Shown here: in pieces, positions 45,373-59,950 of the stretch
Layout of the letters: each line of letters opens with the position of its first letter
How positions within the stretch are numbered: position 1 is the first letter of the stretch
Origin: Struthio camelus
Lineage: Eukaryota > Chordata > Aves > Struthioniformes > Struthionidae
Direction: 5' to 3'
NCBI RefSeq assembly: GCF_040807025.1
Contig: NC_090942.1
Location: forward strand, 38,580,911 to 38,644,910
Length of the DNA stretch: 64,000 nt
Notes under the pieces: model-generated
The model's database searches: none
What the model saw: only the letters and a program-made list of their open reading frames with translations
What the model was told of the DNA's origin: nothing
Translations under genes and position numbers: made by a program

Positions 45373-48300
45373 GTGAGCGCCGCAGCCCCGCCCCAGACCG
45401 GCCCCGCCCGGCCGCCGCCGCCCCGCTGAGGGAGAAGCCAGGATGGGGGGAGGACGCGGCCGTTGCGGGCTGCCGGGCGCCGCGCTGCGACGCGCCTCGG
45501 CCGTGCCCGGTCCGCGGGGTGCGGCGGAGGGCGGTCGCTCCCCACGCGGGTCGCGGTGGTTAACTGAGAACGGCGTGGGAGGCGTGGGAGGCTTTGGGAG
45601 TTGGGTAACTTCGGTGGCGTGGGCTTGTTCTGCAGAGCATCTGTGGGAAAGGTGGTGGCCTGGCCCAGCCGTAGCACGGCCTCACCCGCTTCTGGGTTTA
45701 GAAACTGCGGCCGGGCCCAGCCTGCGGGTCTCCAAGACGGTGGTCTTGAAGACCGCTGAGCACCGCTTCCTCCATCCTCAGCGCGGGCCTTTGGCGCTTG
45801 GCGCCGTGCTTCTGCGGAAGGAACGCCACCAGCTTGGAGGCACCTGAGTTTTACCCAACGAATTAAGTCGCCGTGGGTAGGAAACTGCTCGTGTGTCTCC
45901 CTATCACTGTTAGGGGTTTTAGAGTCTTATTTCTTTCCTGGCCTGAAGGAGGGACTTCTTTTTTTCCCAAATAAAAAAGTTGGTACATAGTGGGTTGTGG
46001 GTTTGTTGGGTGCTGTTGAGCCTTGTTCTTTATGCCATAAAACTGGTGAGAAGGAATAGCATGGACATACTGTAATGCAGATGAAAACGCTTGGTTTACG
46101 TACAGCAGGAAGGTTCTAGCTCTGTGTGGTTAGTGGCACTCTGGAGGGTTTTGCATGCTTTCATAAGTTTAATGGAAATTGTACTGTCTCGTTCTTAACG
46201 TCCTTGTGTCTTACTCGGTCTTGAGATACTAAGTGTCTCAAGTATGCATCATGTACCCACCAAGTAAATATCTTCTTGGACCTTTGGGTCTGATTGATAA
46301 CAGACAAAGATGGCTTTGTCTTTGACTGTGTAGAAAACAATTGAGTTGTCTGTTTGTTTTCTTTCACAGAAATACTCTGAAATACAGTGATTTCATTCAT
46401 CTCCTGGCTCCTGCCCTTTATGACAGGGAAATATAATCTAGTCCTGGTAAATAAAAATCCTCATTTGCCATCCCTCAGTTTTAAAAGCATTTGGCCACAT
46501 TTGTGGTCATCTCAAGATGAATTTTATCGAGCTATCCAGCAGGTGTGTTTGCTTTGGTGACTATACCTTTTTCTTCCAATATTGCTGCGTATGGTTATCA
46601 TGCTGTTATACCAGTGGTGATAGGACAAGAGGAACCTTAGTGAGTTGTTGGTGTTTTTCCCAATAAGTTGACTTAATGTTTTTCTTCGTGACCATGTACT
46701 GAAAAATCAGCAGGAGTAATCCCTGCCGTTTTTGTGTCATAACTATTTGCTGGGACTACAGCAGCATTTGCACTACTGGGAAATCGTAGAGAAAAAAATT
46801 GATACAGAGAGGAACAGAACTCATGACAAAGGGAGCAATTGTCTCTCTATCTGTTGAGTACTTCTGCTGTGACTGCTTTGATATCACTTAAAAACATTGC
46901 GTATCTTGTTTCGTTTTCAGTGCTTTCATAAAATGTAATGAAGGAAAAAGATCTCCCCATTAAGAACTCTGAGACACATTCTTCATAGTTTCAGTTCAAA
47001 AAAAAAAATTAAAATTACATTATTAAGGATAAACTAGCACTATCCTTAGTGGAATGACATGTTAAGATGTGTGATTTGCTTTTGATTTACATCACTGATC
47101 CTTTGTTTAACAGAAGATATTTGAAGCCCAAGGTAGGACAGAAAGGTCAATCTTTTCTGTCTTACTGTTTTGTTCTAGTTTAAGGAAGTGTAATAATCTC
47201 GTATCGTCCTCTGCTGAGGCACAAGTTTTCTCTTATGATATTGTGCTATTCTCACTGTTACGCTCATCTTATGTAGCTCTATGTTTACAGTTTCCTCATC
47301 TTAATGTAAATGCTTTGGATGTGAGAATAACATAATTTTTATTTATTGTTTAAGTTAGTGCACTGTTTGTTCTGAGAGGACATATAATATAATTATGTGA
47401 AAGAAGACCTTAAAATCGTATTTTTGATTTTTTGATCAAATTTCCTGTGACAAGAATTTCAAATTTCATGTTAGATTATATATCTTCCAGTAACGCTTTC
47501 TCAGAACAGTGACAGTTTATAGCATTTTTCCTTCTTCTCCACAACAGGCTCCATTTTTATGAGCTGTGGTACTTCAAGCTGCTCTCTGAAATTACTGTTT
47601 AATTAGCACAGGAAGCATTCAGCAGTTCTAACTTAGCATGAATATAACATTTAAAAGCAGCAGAGTGATACGGAGATGAAAGGAAACAATAGCTGAGACG
47701 TGCAAAGATTGCTGCAAAAAACTTGGGTTTTCCTCATTTGCAGGCACACCAGTGAGCCAAACTGAAGAACTGATCTGGCTGAAAAATTGGCTCAGGGCAA
47801 CAAAAACAGTAGCCTTGTCAGAGCAGTCCAGTGCCCTGGGGGAACAAGATGCTGGGTGCCCTCAAGAGTGGAATTGCTAAATGAACACTGTGACTAGATG
47901 TCAATCTGCACCCTTAGTCATGGGCTCTTGTGTGAGTGTATGAATACAGAAGAAAAAGATCTTCCCCACTTCAGAGAGCTAACAGACCAAAAACGTATCA
48001 AGGATGTAACAAAAGCAGCCAACTTCTAAAATGTGGCTACAGTGGCCTTGCATCCTGCGGTGGATGCAACAGTGACTACAGCTAGGTTTGTGGCCACTGT
48101 GGCAGCCTCCACAGACAACGTTGTGGTGGTACACTTTAGGTAACCCTTGTGAAGGAAAAATTACAGCTGACGTTACAACTGCAAGCACCTTTCAAAGATT
48201 TTTAAGCTGTCTAGCAAAATGTAAGAGTGCCCTTCTTTTGCTGAAAGATTCTAAAATAGTTCCGTGTTTCCAAAAAGCTGTAAGTGGTAAGGACCTGCAT

Positions 48301-51300
48301 TTTATATGTCATCTAAAAAGCGGAATGCAACAGCGTCTTCCAGATGATCCACTGCAGATAAAGAAGGAACTTCATACTAAATTGGCATGATGATTCTGAG
48401 CCAGGAAGACATATAAGTATTCTATATATTTATATTTTCCTATTTGAGAAGTGACTGAAGTCAGTTCTCTCTGATTTGTTGCTTTCAAACAACATCAGAA
48501 TTAGAGGTGCTTGGTTTGGTATAAGAACCAGAAAAATAAGAAGCGCATAAAATCCTATCTGGGATAGGGAAGTGGCTAAAGAGCACATCAGAAGAGTAAT
48601 GTTTGGAAGTATTCAGGTGAGCAGACTTATTCCTGTTTTAGAGAAAAGAACAGCAATGTGTTTATGGGAGAGGGGGTCTGCTTTGGGCGCCTCTGTCCTG
48701 CCTGCTGCAGAGAAGGGGAGCCTAACGTGGCCAAGCTTCAGTAGAGATTTTGCTTTTGTAATTTCACAATGGGGCAGTGATCATCTCTGGGGTTTTGTGC
48801 GCTGCTTGGTACATGTAATAAAGTAACACGATATCACTGGAGTGAATGAAGAGCTACAGAGTAAAGGGTCTTTCTCATTTTTTTGAAATCTTTGTTTATA
48901 ATTCAGAAGTTTATTGTCAGGCAGTAGCTAAAGATTGAAAAAATATGGAATGGAGAAAGGAGTTCAAGGAGATCAATGATCTTCTGTTCAAATGCAGTGC
49001 ACAAGGTGCATATAATTCAGACATCAAAGAGACAAGTTACTTGGAATAAACTGAAGCAATGCTGGTATTTCTGGATGTCGGCCCAGGAAGAAAGCCAACT
49101 GTAATGAAATACCTCTGAAAAAGATGCTTTGTGGTATCTGAGCTCTTGCTGTTGTTTTGGGTTACTTTTCAAGAGAGACTTAATTGGTTTAGCAGGGCAG
49201 AGTGGCTTGGCCATTCACCTTTTCACTTCTGTTTTTGGAGATGATACTGTTAAGTATGCAGAATGTCATCGTCTGATCTGACTTCCTCGTGCAAACTAAT
49301 TTGAAGCAGAAGCAACCTGGGTTATTCTAATTTAAACTAATGCAAGGATTTATAGCTGAAGAGTGGTTTTCTAGTGTTCAAAATTTCTTTCGATCTCTTA
49401 TACTGTATATTGATGGTTCCATGCTATGTGATGTTATGCAGTGTAGCAGCTCTGGAGTTCTTGTTTAGCCTTGTCATTTGGCATTTGAAAATTGAGGCAT
49501 TTCTAATGGTTTTAGATGAAAGTCTACCTTTATGCTACTAGGTGTTGGAATACAGTTTCTTAACAGTTTTATTGCCCATATGGTGTAGTCAATGGACAAA
49601 GTTTACACTGGTGGCAGGGGCACTACGTGACTTAATTATTATTCGTTTACCTTGACTATTGAGACTTTTATTGTAGATGCACTTTTTCTTTGAACCAAAT
49701 AGAAATGTTACGAGGCCTTTTCAGAAGTTTTACCCATGTTGTGTGTTATTTTGTATGTTTACATATAACATACACACATCTCTACAGTCACTTCTAGGCA
49801 AGTTTAAAATCTCTTACACGAATATAGAGAAATTACAGAATTTATGACTTTCATTTCAAACTTCCTGAAGACAGAGGATATTTAGAGGTACCATGAAAAA
49901 CAGATCATTCCTTTTCAGTATTAAGTGATGGGGCTGGGTTGGGAATTCACAGATAATTCTTGTTAAAAGCATGGCATTGATGGACTGACTCTTAAAGACT
50001 GACTGTCACCTAGGTAGCAACATATGTATTGGCATAAATACTGCAAGGACTTTGAGAACCAAAGAAAGATTCACAAGTATTGTTAAGCTGCCTCTGTGCT
50101 AAAAGGAAAAACTAAACCACTTTTGTCAGAATTCAGGTTGGTGGAGTCTTCTTAAAGGTGAAATGAGAATCAGGTCAGTGGATATCTTTTAAGTGACAGT
50201 CTGTAGTTATGTCTCTGAGTCTATTCCTTCCTTCCTTGTAGTGTTATTTTCTGTGCCTGTTCTCTAAGCCTATTCTGTTGCAAGGTGCCCTGCACAGATG
50301 CAGAAGCCCTTGTTAGTAGATACAATGGCAAGTTCTCTCTTCCCCCCAGATCTACTATTCATGTCATCTCAGCTTTGTTCAGTGAATCACCTATTACATC
50401 TTTGTAACCATTTTTCAGAGTTCCTTTTTTTTAGCAACCTTCTCCTGGTTGTATAGAGTATAGCACAGTTTCAGGGATTATCAGGGCTTCTGATTTTTTT
50501 CCATCAGAAATGGGTACTTTGGAACTGCAGGCTAGCCTTTGATGAGGGGCCTCATTTCATTTAAAAAAAAAAAAATACTCTTTTGATACTGGCTCTGAAT
50601 ATTCAGTAGATGACTGCTGCTTTAGTGCAGTTAAAGGACTGAGGGATTCCATTGTAATGTCTGATACTTATCTCTTACAAGAGGGCTTTTTTAAGTCTGC
50701 GTGGAAAAAAAAAAACCGCCCTTGGGACAAGTTAAAGTGTTACCTAAATGCATTTGAATTAACAGCAACATTAAAGAAATTGATTCCCTCTTACAGAATG
50801 AAGGTAACATGCAGAAGGAGGGGGCAGACACAGGGATTAAAGATTTTTTTCCTTCAAAAGGATTTTTTTCCTTTGGCAAATGTGTGGAACATACATTTTA
50901 ATGTTTTTTAAAAAGAGGATAGACTTTATCAGCTATCTCTGCAGTAGGAATGTGTTCATATTTAATGATGTGTAATGAGGAGATTAAATTGCTAGAACTA
51001 CATCTCGAGTTACTACTTCAATTACCAAAACCATTCAAGTTCCAATTTTATCTTCAAATTTTATCTTAAGTGTGAGAACTGTAGATGAGATTAGAAATAG
51101 TGGAGGTGAGAGTCCTTTTTCATTTCCTATTCCTTTTACAGAGAGTTATCTTATGATACACAGTTCTTAAAATTTTCTTTGTTTTGTTTTAAATCTCAAA
51201 TTATCAAAATTTGTTGGAATCTGTAGGGGCTGGATGGCAGAGTGCTAGCCTGAGGCTTGGATTGTGCCAGTGGAGCTCAGGTCCCAGAAAGCCCTGGTTT

Positions 51301-52674
51301 CCCTGTGGGGCATGGAAGAGCCCAAGTGAACTGCTGCTCCAAAGAGGGCAAGTCTGCGCTGGCGAAGCTGGAGGCTGCTGTGCCTGGTGCAGAAAAGAGG
51401 GAACAGATGTGGAAATTTAAAACAAGAAGTAGCTTTGCTGGAATTTGCTTTCAACGGTAATACTTGCTAGTTTGCTATCTCCGTCAGTTCCTCTGCTTGT
51501 CCCAGTGCATTTCTGTGTTCTCCTCAGCTACAACAGGGCTCCCCTGGCTGTGATGGGCCATTTTTCCGCTCATCGGCAGAGAAAGTAACTCTTTCTCTTC
51601 CAGCTCATTGGTTGTTATGGCTCCTGTTTTCTTGGCCTCTGATATTTGTCTGCTGGTTAGAGAAACACCTTCTGCACCTAAGCGACACGCTGTCATATGT
51701 AGAGGCTTTGATTAACTCTTTGAATATCTCCTTTGTTCTTGTCTTTACCATCTCATGAATGGTCAATTACGAATGATGGTGTCCTTCAGAATTTGAGCAT
51801 CTCAGATGCTGACTCTGTAAGTCTACAGAGAATAAAAGCAGCTATTATTCAATTTCCATAGTAGCGAAGAGAAAAAATAAAAAATTCACTCCGTAACATT
51901 CAGGTGCTAACATCGAAAGGCTCGGAAAATGCTATGGGGTTTCCTGCTTGTCTTTTCTCATATGCCTTGGAATCACTCTGCAGGGGATTCCTGCAAGACT
52001 GTTACAAATACGTAGGAGTCTTCACTGCCCAGGCATGTTTCATTGGTCACATGCTGTGCAAGGTGGAAGGAAGCCAGATACCATAAGGCTAGGTTTTGTA
52101 TAAACACTCTATTTAGGAGCTCATATGGGAGTAGAAAGGAGTCTGCTAATGAAATAGTGATAAAATAGGTGTTTCTGCCGGCAGTGTTCATACCCTAGGA
52201 TGTCTTCAAGATGTGTAACAGAACATCAAAGCAATGTTCTGTTTACCAAAGCAAGGAAGGTCTTGAATAGTTAATGCAATTGTTACCATTACTTGCTGGC
52301 ATGATACCTCCTGATGTTCTGCTTGCTTAGAAAGCATTGGGGGACCAAAGAAGGAGATACTTGGCCTTGTCACTTGAAAGCTTTGCACAACTTGCTGGAT
52401 CCTGAAGTCCATTTTATATAATATTACCGTGCTCAAAGTTCAACATGCAGTTAGCATTGCTTGTCCTGGAGTTCTAGGGAATTAACACTACCTGTGCAAA
52501 AAATACACTGGGCAAAAAGATAAAGCTGAAGTTTTTACTGATTAATATATTTTTGGATTAACTGATAAAATAGTTCCTTCCTAAGATTTTTTTCTGAAAT
52601 ATTTGCTTATATGTTTTTTGTTTGTTTGTTTTTGCATTATAGTAGCAAAAGGAGCTCTCAGCCAGACTAAGTCC

Positions 52675-52860
52675 TTGGGAGACAGTGTGCCTGCACAGTA
52701 AGAAGCAGTCCCCGCTCTGAAGTGCTGTGAGTGAAACAGACACAGATGAGAGCACCAAGAGGTGAAATGAGTTTTTCAAGGTTATATAGGAGGTCAGTGG
52801 CCAAGCCAAAATTAGAACTCGGTTCTTGTCCAGTGATCGTGGTCATCTATTCCTTCTGTT
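52675..52860 (+). repeat. Ancient CORE-SINE / MIR-like copy
   Basis: 'aagaagcagtccccgctctg', 'agacacagatgagagcacc', 'gaggtgaaatgagtttttc', 'aaggttatataggaggtcag' and 'gtggccaagccaaaattag' follow the amniote MIR/CORE order: cagtccctgcc, gagacacagatgagg, gaggtgaaatgacttgccc, aaggtcacacaggaggtc, gtggcagagcca. It is sense oriented and highly diverged. Confidence 0.6.
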
Positions 52861-55800
52861 GCTAAGTAGCATTTACCAGAAAACTCTAGTGTGATTGGAT
52901 GGATTTCTTTATCCAGACAGTTAAATGCAGGTCAGCAGTTTGCACAACAGAAAAAAAATGATGCTGTTTTTGGCTGGATGGCATTATGAGCTGCTAGACA
53001 TGTCTGTTTTCTCTGCACTGTACTGAATACGGACAAATGCCTTTTTGATTTTGCTCAGCAGAGTATCAGAAGAGCGCATCATTTATAGTGTCTTGGGCTC
53101 AGTAGCCTGACAGTGAGTATAGGAGCTTAGGAAAAAGCATAAAGGGCTACAATGAAAGATGAGCTCTGCAGTATCTCTTTTGTGCGTTGTTCTGTTACAC
53201 TCCAATTCTAAACATTATCTTCTACCTAATAGCTGCCATGGCTAAAATAAAGCATGGGGGATAGAAAACTTCCTTCTGCTCTCCTGGAGAGAATAAATGT
53301 ACAGGGTGCATCCTGGTTAATCTCAAGTGCATACAGCATGTAGTCGTTCATACAGCATGCAAAGATCTAAAGAAGGATATCCCTGCTTTATTGTACCCTA
53401 AAGAAAGATCAGGTTACTTTTGTCTTAAACAGACTAAATTAGGATGAACAAACTGTTTGTTTTAGCAATGCTTAACACCTTTTTTTGTTTTTCTGCCCCG
53501 ACCCGATTTCCTTTATAGGTAGTTCAATGCAAGCTCCCAGTGAGAAATCTACTAATTTTGGCAGAAAGTCACCCAAAGCCCACAGGCAAGTTGATCTGTC
53601 ATCCGCTGAGTCAAATCCCATGTGTCAAGCTGTGTTACAAAACTCAGAATCTTCTCTCCAGTTTTAGCCTTGAGTTTTATTTTTTCTGTATTCTAAAGTA
53701 TGTACGAAACCAGTTTTTTAAACACCATTCAATCATTTTTCATAGTTTTACTGCTACTAGTATAATACCTGTTACCTAGCTAAAATTAACACCACTCTGT
53801 TATTTCTACTGTAAACAACTTTTCTGCATTTATTTTTTTAATCCATATTCAAATTTAATTTTGCAGTACCTGCAGTAGTCTCCAGGAATTAGTCCATTAT
53901 TGTCATGGCGCTCAGCCATATCACCGCAGCAATGTGCTCTCTAACATATTCATTTTCATCATAGTACTGTGCCAGTCCTTGCCAGTCCTGCCTGCCTCTG
54001 CACATTTCCAACATCAGGAAAAGAACATCAAGTATATTACTGCAGATTTGACAGGTTGAAGTATTCAAAACGAAACAGGGAACAGTGCTAAACAGCTGTA
54101 GAATAAGTATACGCCTAATATACTGTGCTAAAGAGAATCAAGAGTAAATATTATTGAAATATGTAAAGAGATATTCTTTTCCATGTAACCATGTGTGAAA
54201 ATATTTCACAGTAGTATAATGTATTGTATAAATGAGGACTTAATAGATCAGAGCAAACCTATTTTGTGACTGTGATTTTCTTCCGTAGAATCCAGGATGT
54301 GCCTTGTTGGATCTGTTGTAAGACAGAAGTTTTCTTCTCTCTTTTTTGTGGGAGAAACCCAGTTCCCCAACAGATAGTCTGTAGAAGAAGTAAGCAGTTA
54401 ACTTCAGAGGACCCTAAGTCGTGATTGATAGGCTGAATTTATATTAAGTATTTTATTTTCAGTAAATATCACTTGAGGGCTGAAGGAAATGAACTGAAAT
54501 CCTGTTATACCAGGGAGTGCTTTTGTGCGTTTGTGACACAGTTCTGAGACTAGAACTGAAGTTTTTTAGTTCTCTGCTCTGAATTCAGTCATTTTGGTTT
54601 CTACCCTCCATCCCTGACAGGGATGACATACTTGAACAACCTCAGGGATTTTGATTTGGTATGTTCCATGTACCATTGAAACAATAGGATGCTGCTTCTT
54701 GTCTCTACAGCTGTTGTGAGCCAACTCTAAGAAGGACTAATACCCTGCTAACCTCTGATCTGCTTTCTGCCATGGCATCCTGGCTCTTTCAGAAACTGCA
54801 GGGCACAGTTCATCTGACATATTTACACCTTTAGTGCAGGATGAGAATTGTGCCCAGAGGCCCTGATCTTTTTCTGCTGACTCTAAAGGGAGCCTTGACA
54901 ACCAACTCAGCTGCAGACATCTGTATTCAATTAGATAAATCTCAGCTACACTGCTCATAAAGAGAGATTTCCTTAGACCCATGAAAGGGGGCCTAGACAA
55001 ACTGCTCGTGCTTATTTCCTGCTCACTTGCTTTCTCTCTGTTTTGGATGGGTTTTATCCACATTTCATACTGTTTTCCTTAAAATTTTAGAATTCTATGG
55101 TGAATAGATTTGTTGCAGAAAAGATGTAGAATGAGATTTTCTAATGATACAGATTTTGTAGTGGTTTAGTTTGATGTGTAGTGATTGTCAGGTGAGGTTT
55201 TGATTGCATTATGTTTTTTAGGGTTTTTTTTCTCTTACTGTAACTATCTTCTAACATTTTTTCCCTTCTCTTGTCAATTTTCTTTATTTATTTGTTACTT
55301 ATATTACTTTCTGGTAATAAAGCTTCAGTAGCAGAGTATCAAATGTGAAATACTTTTGATCTCACAGCTAAAAAGGTATTTATACAATTCTGTTTTAACT
55401 TTATTAGCTTGTCTGCAGATAACGCATGCTTTTTAAACTCCAAACAGGTCTAATAACAAATGTATTTTACATTAGTATGAATACCACAGGTTTTCAGATT
55501 CCGTCTTTTGAATTGAGGCAAAGTTTAGAAAGTTACCAATCACTGATTCATTTTTAGTCCCTTCTTTTTGTATACGTGCAGCTGCTAGGAATCAAAAGGT
55601 TTTTTAGAAAGCTCACAAATATAGCTCCTTATTTGGATTAGGAATGGATGAACAGCTGAGCTGGAAATTGGAAGTATTATGCTAGTTTTGCTGAACTAAA
55701 CACAAATGCAGCAGTTTTTGTGTCTGTACTCTTAGTAATTATATTGTGTTCATTATAAGCTTCCTAGCAACTGCATAGCTTTATCACACATAGTGATATT

Positions 55801-58800
55801 ATAAATTATGTTTCAGTACAGAATCTGTGATGCTATGTCCTGACAGTGTCATGCCAACGCCATCCGGTAGTGCTGAAGCATAGGGACTAGTCAGGCAGGA
55901 CCCCTCCCTCGGAGTTGACTCTGACGCATAATTAACAGGGTTGAAGGAAGGTCACAGTTTGTGTTTATTTCCAGCTAAATATGTTTCATGCATTACATGG
56001 TGTCCAGTGCATAGGTGCAGTGCTTCTCTGTAAAACCCAGTTCGGTGTTGCTGAAATCTTTTGATCCATTTCAGAACTCTCTCAGGCAAAGACTGAAGAG
56101 ACGTGGTCCGTGGAGATCGGGAAACCTCTTCCTCTTTCTCTGGAAGCTCAAGTGCCATCAGCATAGACAGTATTCTCAAAAGATTGGCCTGCGGATATTT
56201 TTCACCACTGAACTCTGCCTGTAGGTGTGGCATATAGCACAGTGCAACAAGCCGACGTGACAGATTGGAAGGAGACTGTCTGACCTTCCAAATATATTGT
56301 TATCCCTACAAAGAAGGCAAAAACTTGTTTTGAGCTCAGCTAATCAGGCCATTTGTTAATGCAGGCAAACAAGTATTCCTTAGAATGTATAGCTTTTCCT
56401 ACGCACAATTCCCACTATGAATAGATGCATGGAGATCTTTGTGCCTGAATCCAGACTAAATGGAGAAGTCCTGCATAAGTCAAAGCAATTGAAATCCTTT
56501 GGTTATCCCAGTCATTTGCTGCCTGAGAGGTGAGAGGAATAAAAGTGGTAATAGCTCCTCACTGAGGAGAGCTGCTCTTCTTTTGCCTTTGAGGAGAGAA
56601 AATGCTGCACCCGTCCCCTAACCAGCATCATTGACCATGTTCTTGAAGATCTGTTGTTTTGGAGCTTCATTCTTGGACCTCATTTTTGTGATGTTTCAGC
56701 ACTATGGTGTTACTCTAACAAATGGTTAACACAGAAAGACTATATTAGCTATAATTAAACTATACTAAGTTATCAAATTCCAAGAGGATTTTCCCAGTCA
56801 GACACCACTGGTTGTTTGCAGTTCGCTGTTTAAAAATACTTTTCGTAACAGCGAGGTTTTGGGGTGTGTTGCTTGTTAAGGTTTTTTGATTTTCTCACCT
56901 CCGCCACTTGGCTTCACCGGTAAGCATGGGTAGGGCTAGCATAAAGCAGCCACTGTAACACCATGCAGCTCTGTTCAGAGCTAATCTTTATAGCTTTTTA
57001 TGTCACGAGGAGCCAGTGATACATCTGCACTGCTGCATAGATATATTCCAGGTGCACCCCTTTGGGCCTAGGGGGCCTGTTAGGATCTTGCAGGGCCTCT
57101 TTCCTACTTATGTACACATGTTTCTGTGTGGAAATAGGGTTGTGGGGCAGATGCTGAGAGAACAGGGTACCTGCCCTGCGCTCGTTTCATGGGGGAGCCT
57201 TGTCACACCTCTGGGCCTGTGGCTGGAGAGCACTCAGGAACCTCACCACATACGTGGAGCCTATATGTGCTATTTCTGCCCTTCCTATGGCTTGCTGTGA
57301 TCTGACCTTTGCAGCGCTGCGAGGAGGCAGAAGGTCAGAGGCTGTCCACGTAGTGAGGGGACAGCTGTCTACCTCCCTTCCCAGGAAGGTGGGAAGGGAG
57401 TGCGGAGAGTAACTTCCTCCCCCACTCTAGCACACGGGTCTGACAGCAGAGAATGACCTGGGGGTTGATATCTGCTCCAAGAAAAAGCCTTACACAGCTT
57501 TTTTCCTTAAAGGGAGGCAGGGATCAAGAGTGTGGCTCTGATCACATTTCAGGTCCTTCTGCTCTCCTTGGAGAGCCTCTCTGCACCACCTTGTCATCAG
57601 GGCAGATTGAAAGGTACACATCTAGCCTTGTGTAGTACCTTCTAAATGCAGTGGATCTCTAACTCTCAGTCAATGCTTCAATGTAACATAAGCAGAGCTG
57701 CCTTAGGAGGGGTTATATGAACTCTCCTTAGCCCAGCCGATTAAAGCTGATGCAGGCTGACAAGTGGTCCATTACTGTGCAGAGTACAGTGGCACATATT
57801 CTAAAGCGGAAAGCTGAGGTTAACGGGAACTACTGTAATCATCACAGTTTCCTAATCTGATGACCTGTGTAATACAAGTTGTGGAATATCATCCATTAAT
57901 TTTACTTTTTGGTTTAACTAGAGCCTAAAACCTTCGAAGTGATGGAGGACTCATGAAGTTATTGCTAAGTTAACTACTGCTGCCGTTCAGTTCAGCTAGA
58001 ATTCAGGTTCGTGTTCTCGTGCATGCTAGCTAGTTTGCTGTACAGCATAACTGTTAGATTTATTTAACTGACATTTTTATGTATAGATTGGGTTCTCTTT
58101 GCCTTAAAGTAATATGTAACATGTTATGCTCGTGTGTATTTTTTTATTCCAGTAAAGCACTAAGTGCTGTAAGGTGTAAACCTCCACAGGTTTATTATTC
58201 TTATAAGCAAAGTCAGTTTACCCATGTATGGTGTTAAATTCTGGTGTGTTTTATTGATTATTCTTTAAGCCTCATAAAATACTTGTGTAATTTAGAAAAA
58301 TCTTCCTGTGCTGTTTTTATCTTGCTCAAGATAACAGCGAAGTTCTGTTGCTGAAGTTTAAAAAAGTTTTTATCTGTGTGGGTTCTTCATCAAACTGGAA
58401 AACTGGAGTCTTAACATGCATTCATTTCTAGTCTGAAATATCAAGTGTTTTTTTACATGTCACCTTGATTTCCGTTAGATTTTCTAATGTATAATTTTTA
58501 GTGATATCTTTGTTATTTGATTCAGTAATTGGTAGATGCTGTTAAATCATTCAAAACTGTGTCACTTCCTCAAAGAAGCAAATTAGCTGTCGGTCCTTTA
58601 ACTGCAATCGTTGCCTTTGCTGAATTGGGTGACAGACCTCCTGCTTGTGCTAAAACTGTCACTTTGCTGCTAAATGCCTACTGGTATGATGGGGCGGAGC
58701 TAGAAGAATAGACTTGTCTGGCAGCTTAAGTCCTGACTTCTGCTCTTTAATTGACACTGACTGAAGAATTGTGACAGATACAGTATAAATGGAAATGTTT

Positions 58801-59950
58801 ATTTTGTCTCAGAGACATATTGACTAAAGGAAATGCAATCTATCTAGCTTGATCTTGAGAAGTGGCAGTATGTTAAAAATGCCTGGTGCATAAAACGGGG
58901 TTACATATTTCGCATATTTTAGCCTTGAAAAATACATTGTGAATTCTAGAAGAGTTATTAAATGTGCGCTGTGAACATAGCTAGTGTAACAAAGCTCTTA
59001 CTTACTGTAGTTTAAAGGTTGATATAAAAGGACCTTTGTTTAGTAACATCATTCGTCTTCATTTTCAGTATTCTCTACCGTTCATGTTTAGCAGAAGAAA
59101 AAAATTGAATAAGATGCGAGAAGCTGAAGAGAACCTTGTGACATAGTTCAGATCCTGCAAAGCTTGGGAAATGGTTACATAGTGTTGCTGTTTGAAAGTG
59201 AATGCTAGAATTTGTGATAAATGTTTGGGGGGCTTACGTTAATTCATAGCATCTCTGGATTTATATTTAAATATATATCTTGTTTGAAGCATGTGGTCTC
59301 AGTATGAGAGGCTAATAATTTATTTGGATAGCTATATATTAATGAAAGCTAGACTTAAATAAATTGTGGCAATGGATAATGAGACTTTTACGTGTGCCTT
59401 ACAATCCATTAAAAGTAGAAGTTGCTTTTTGAAAACCCTGTTTATCTATAGAAATCTCTGTTAAATTTATTGCTAAGAACTTCATAAGAAGATCTTTGAG
59501 ACCCTCTCTCTGGAGAATATCCTGTTGATTAAAATAAAGAGCTTTTGAAAGGGGAGTTATTCCGTAAGTTTTGGCATGTATTTGTTTACAAACTGGAAAA
59601 GGTAGCTAGAGATGAACAGTGAGCCCTTCAAAACCTTTCTGAGGAAAACATTTCCTGTTTTAGCATTACTGAAAACACAGTGCCAGGTTAAGATTCTGAA
59701 GCGTTAGTCTTTCTTTAGCCAGAGCATCTATTAATATAGCTGCTTCTTGTAATAAAAGGGGAGGTCTAAACGACATTGAGCTGAGTGACTGGGAGGGAGG
59801 GGATTTAGGACTAACAGGTGGTCTTGAGACGTGCTGGCTGACTCCGAGCTCAGAGCTAGCATACAGTGTGTGGGTGTTCGTGGGCTTTCCTCTCCCATTC
59901 CGGATACATGTTTCTGCTGCTTTTGACATCGCTGTAGAGCACTTTCAGCT

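Larger units (their letters stand above)
44680..45560 (+). promoter_or_regulatory. RASSF3: RASSF3 CpG-island promoter
   Basis: A sharply bounded GC- and CpG-rich island of about 0.9 kb (weaker to about 45850) spans the coding first exon at 45045. It contains several GGGCGGGG GC boxes, two of them inside the 60-bp tandem duplication at 44823, and no TATA box that I can see. Confidence 0.8.

Noticed and set aside
45144..45677. 177-codon minus-strand ORF overlapping RASSF3 exon 1
   Set aside because: It is the antisense shadow of the C1 exon, with no domain and GC-driven openness.
53485..53667. Possible RASSF3 exon after acceptor cctttatag
   Set aside because: The peptide has no Ras-association or C1 residues and no good donor follows at a sensible place (cacag|gcaagt would be GC).
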